From Pseudozobellia sp. WGM2 (GTDB lineage Bacteria; Bacteroidota; Bacteroidia; Flavobacteriales; Flavobacteriaceae), in NCBI RefSeq assembly GCF_017810075.1, contig NZ_JADNYK010000003.1, forward strand, positions 434,001 through 498,000: DNA of 64,000 nt. The letters run 5' to 3'. A program made the translations under genes and the position numbers. This document shows, piece by piece, positions 63,201 to 64,000 of the stretch (the first letter of the stretch is position 1; every line of letters starts with the position of its first letter). The notes under the pieces were generated by a model. It was not told where the DNA came from. It saw only the letters and a program-made list of their open reading frames with translations, and ran no database searches.

Positions 63201-63656
63201 TTATTTCCTGATGATTATATCAACAACATTACCGAACGTCTCAATCTCTATACAGAACTCAATCAGGTTAAAGACGAAGGAGGACTTAAAAAGTATGAGA
63301 CCGAACTAATCGACCGTTTTGGCGAACTACCTTCAGAAGCGGAAGATTTACTGAATTCAGTTCGAATCAAATGGATCGCCACCCAAATTGGTTTAGAGCG
63401 TATTATAATGAAAAAGGGGAAGTTGGTGGGCTACTTCATTGCCGATCAGCAATCTGAATTCTACCAAAGCTCAATTTTCACCAAAGTGCTTCAATTTGTT
63501 CAGAGCCATCCGCAGCAATGTAAAATGAAGGAAAAACAAACTCGTAATGGTTTACGCTTGTTATTGGTGTTCGATAATATTTCATCAATTGAAAAGGCGC
63601 TAAAGGCATTGAACCCTTTTGAGCAATTTGCAACGACGGAGAAAATCGCTCAGTAA
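60276..63656 (+). CDS. mfd: Transcription-repair coupling factor
   Basis: A 1126-residue ATP-driven translocase that removes stalled RNA polymerase and recruits UvrA. UvrB-like N-terminal region (about 1-300), RNA polymerase-interaction domain (about 440-520: IGDYVTHIDHGIGKFGG), RecG-like motor with Walker A GDVGFGKTEVA and LIVDEEQKFGV, SATPIPRT-like TATPIPRTL, and SNKKAFCFF after the GRVGRS motif; C-terminal TRCF domain. Length is typical. The start is uncertain: TTG at 60276 fits the promoter. Confidence 0.95.
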   Translation: MTQITIQQLFAQSPKTRKLGEAISQGQGTTVINGLTGSSLSFTLSETFKQSNRPFLLIFNDKEEAAYYLNDLEQLVGDEDVLFYPGSYRRPYQIEETDNANVLLRAEVLNRINSRKKPAIIVTYPDALFEKVVTRKELQKNTLQIKLDDTLSLDFFNEVLFEYKFKRVDFVTEPGEFSVRGGIVDVFSFSHDEPYRIEFFGDEVDSIRTFDLETQLSTDKVKKISIIPNVANKFLEEKREGFLKYIAPETTIFIKNVDFIFDRLSDLFRKAGEAFAKLSSDIKHAVPEELFMNAEGFKKQLEGFGLLTMDASAEFVKQSITNTIVFQTKPQPSFNKKFNLLIENLNDLKAQGYTNYIFCASEQQAKRFHAIFEDISSKVHYETQVLPLFQGFIDDDLKIVCYTDHQIFERYHKFHLKNGYAKKQAITLKELNKLEIGDYVTHIDHGIGKFGGLQKIDVEGKKQEAIKLMYGERDILYVSIHSLHKISKFNGKDGAAPKIFKLGSSAWKKLKQKTKTRVKKIAFDLIKIYAKRRLEKGFQYDPDSYLQNELEASFIYEDTPDQGKATEDVKRDMESERPMDRLICGDVGFGKTEVAIRAAFKAVDNGKQVAVLVPTTILAFQHHRTFSERLKEMPVTVDYLNRFRTAKERRETLENLASGKVDIIIGTHQLVNKNVQFKDLGLLIVDEEQKFGVAVKDKLKSIKENVDVLTLTATPIPRTLQFSLMAARDLSVINTAPPNRYPIESRVIRFSEEIMRDAISYEIERGGQVFFIHNRIENIKEVAGMIQRLVPDAKVGIGHGQMDGKKLEALMLGFINGEFDVLVSTTIVESGLDVTNANTIFINNANNFGLSDLHQMRGRVGRSNKKAFCFFITPPYEVMTPDARKRIEALEQFTELGSGFNIAMKDLEIRGAGDLLGGEQSGFINEIGFETYQKILAEAIDELKENEFKDLYEEVEGHHEKVFVKETQIDTDFELLFPDDYINNITERLNLYTELNQVKDEGGLKKYETELIDRFGELPSEAEDLLNSVRIKWIATQIGLERIIMKKGKLVGYFIADQQSEFYQSSIFTKVLQFVQSHPQQCKMKEKQTRNGLRLLLVFDNISSIEKALKALNPFEQFATTEKIAQ

Positions 63657-63742
63657 CTCAGTTCATTTTACATATTAAGAATAGGCCACAATTTCGCACA
63701 ATTTGCTATCTTACCCCCACTAACACAAACCATTAACATATT

Positions 63743-64000
63743 ATGCAAACTCAAACGGCAGCTTTTACCTTGGCCGAAAAACTGGCTATGGTACATGCTG
63801 TGAATGCCGTTATTCTTGCCGACGGTCACGTTCATGAAGGGGAAATCAATGCTTTGACCCAGCTCATGCAGTATATCGATTTTGACAGTAATTTTATTAT
63901 GCAGGCAAGAAATATAGATAGCGAACAAGCTATTTTGATTCTAAAAAAAATGTCGCAAGAGAAGAAAGACAATTTGGAATCAATTCTAGAAATGACGGCT
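63743..64000 (+). CDS. TerB-like protein, 3' truncated by the window edge
   Basis: 86 codons from ATG at 63743 with no stop before the window ends. The helical sequence (AFTLAEKLAMVHAVNAVILADGHVHEGEINALTQLM) carries the acidic DG-x-x-x-x-x-E pattern of TerB-like domains, as does 46649-47071. Domains beyond the edge are unknown. Confidence 0.65.
   Translation, partial: MQTQTAAFTLAEKLAMVHAVNAVILADGHVHEGEINALTQLMQYIDFDSNFIMQARNIDSEQAILILKKMSQEKKDNLESILEMTA

Noticed and set aside
1-64000. CRISPR arrays, rRNA genes and transposase genes
   Set aside because: No regularly spaced repeat array, ribosomal RNA segment or transposase-like protein was seen in the window. This is by inspection only; dedicated tools were not run.

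Overview
The window comes from a Gram-negative Bacteroidota chromosome, most likely a marine member of the Flavobacteriaceae. The evidence is a SusC/SusD pair, a secreted protease with a type IX secretion (T9SS) C-terminal sorting domain, TonB receptors with N-terminal carboxypeptidase-regulatory domains, a DUF4286 protein, a ligase-associated DNA repair set, many TAnnTTTG-type -7 promoter elements, and an AT-rich base composition. The genus cannot be fixed from sequence reading alone.

Layout. 1-3461: methylmalonyl-CoA mutase small (5' truncated) and large subunits, then tRNA-Arg(UCU). 3417-21941: an 18.5 kb integrated element bounded by a 43 bp direct repeat of the tRNA-Arg 3' end. Its left end carries a more GC-rich mobilisation/maintenance module (excisionase-like HTH, Rep-like HTH protein, DnaC-like ATPase, BfmA/BtgA-family mobilisation protein). 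Its middle carries a sialic acid (Neu5Ac) scavenging locus. Its right end carries a tyrosine recombinase. 21942-41819: the displaced tRNA-Arg terminator, tRNA-Leu(CAA), and housekeeping genes (prs, L25, pth, ribF, serS, rsmA, mgtE) mixed with a secreted metalloprotease/lipoprotein pair, an HTTM membrane protein, a TPR protein, small VOC, DUF1801 and GNAT proteins and a LEA-like membrane protein. 41834-46633: a bifunctional OlsF-type lipid acyltransferase, aspartate kinase, a GNAT enzyme and fructose-1,6-bisphosphatase. 47310-57864: the ligase-associated repair genes (MBL-fold exonuclease, ATP-dependent ligase, Lhr-like helicase, and PdeM phosphoesterase), with a TonB siderophore receptor, a PepSY reductase-like protein and a lipoprotein lying between the helicase and PdeM. 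57963-64000: a TspO-like protein, an FAD disulfide oxidoreductase, mfd and a truncated TerB-like gene.

How the island works (inference from families). A GH33 sialidase and a GH20 hexosaminidase trim glycans. The SusC/SusD pair brings released sugar across the outer membrane. A periplasmic kelch mutarotase fused to a sodium symporter equilibrates the anomers and imports Neu5Ac. NanA cleaves it to ManNAc and pyruvate, and an AGE-family epimerase converts ManNAc to GlcNAc. No kinase or deaminase is present, so the host genome must finish the pathway. Three nearly identical palindromes (TATGT-NNN-ACATA) sit at the promoters of nanA, susC and the epimerase operon. They are the likely operators of the FCD-type GntR regulator encoded in the middle of the locus. 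No relaxase was recognised, so the element looks mobilisable at best, or partly decayed.
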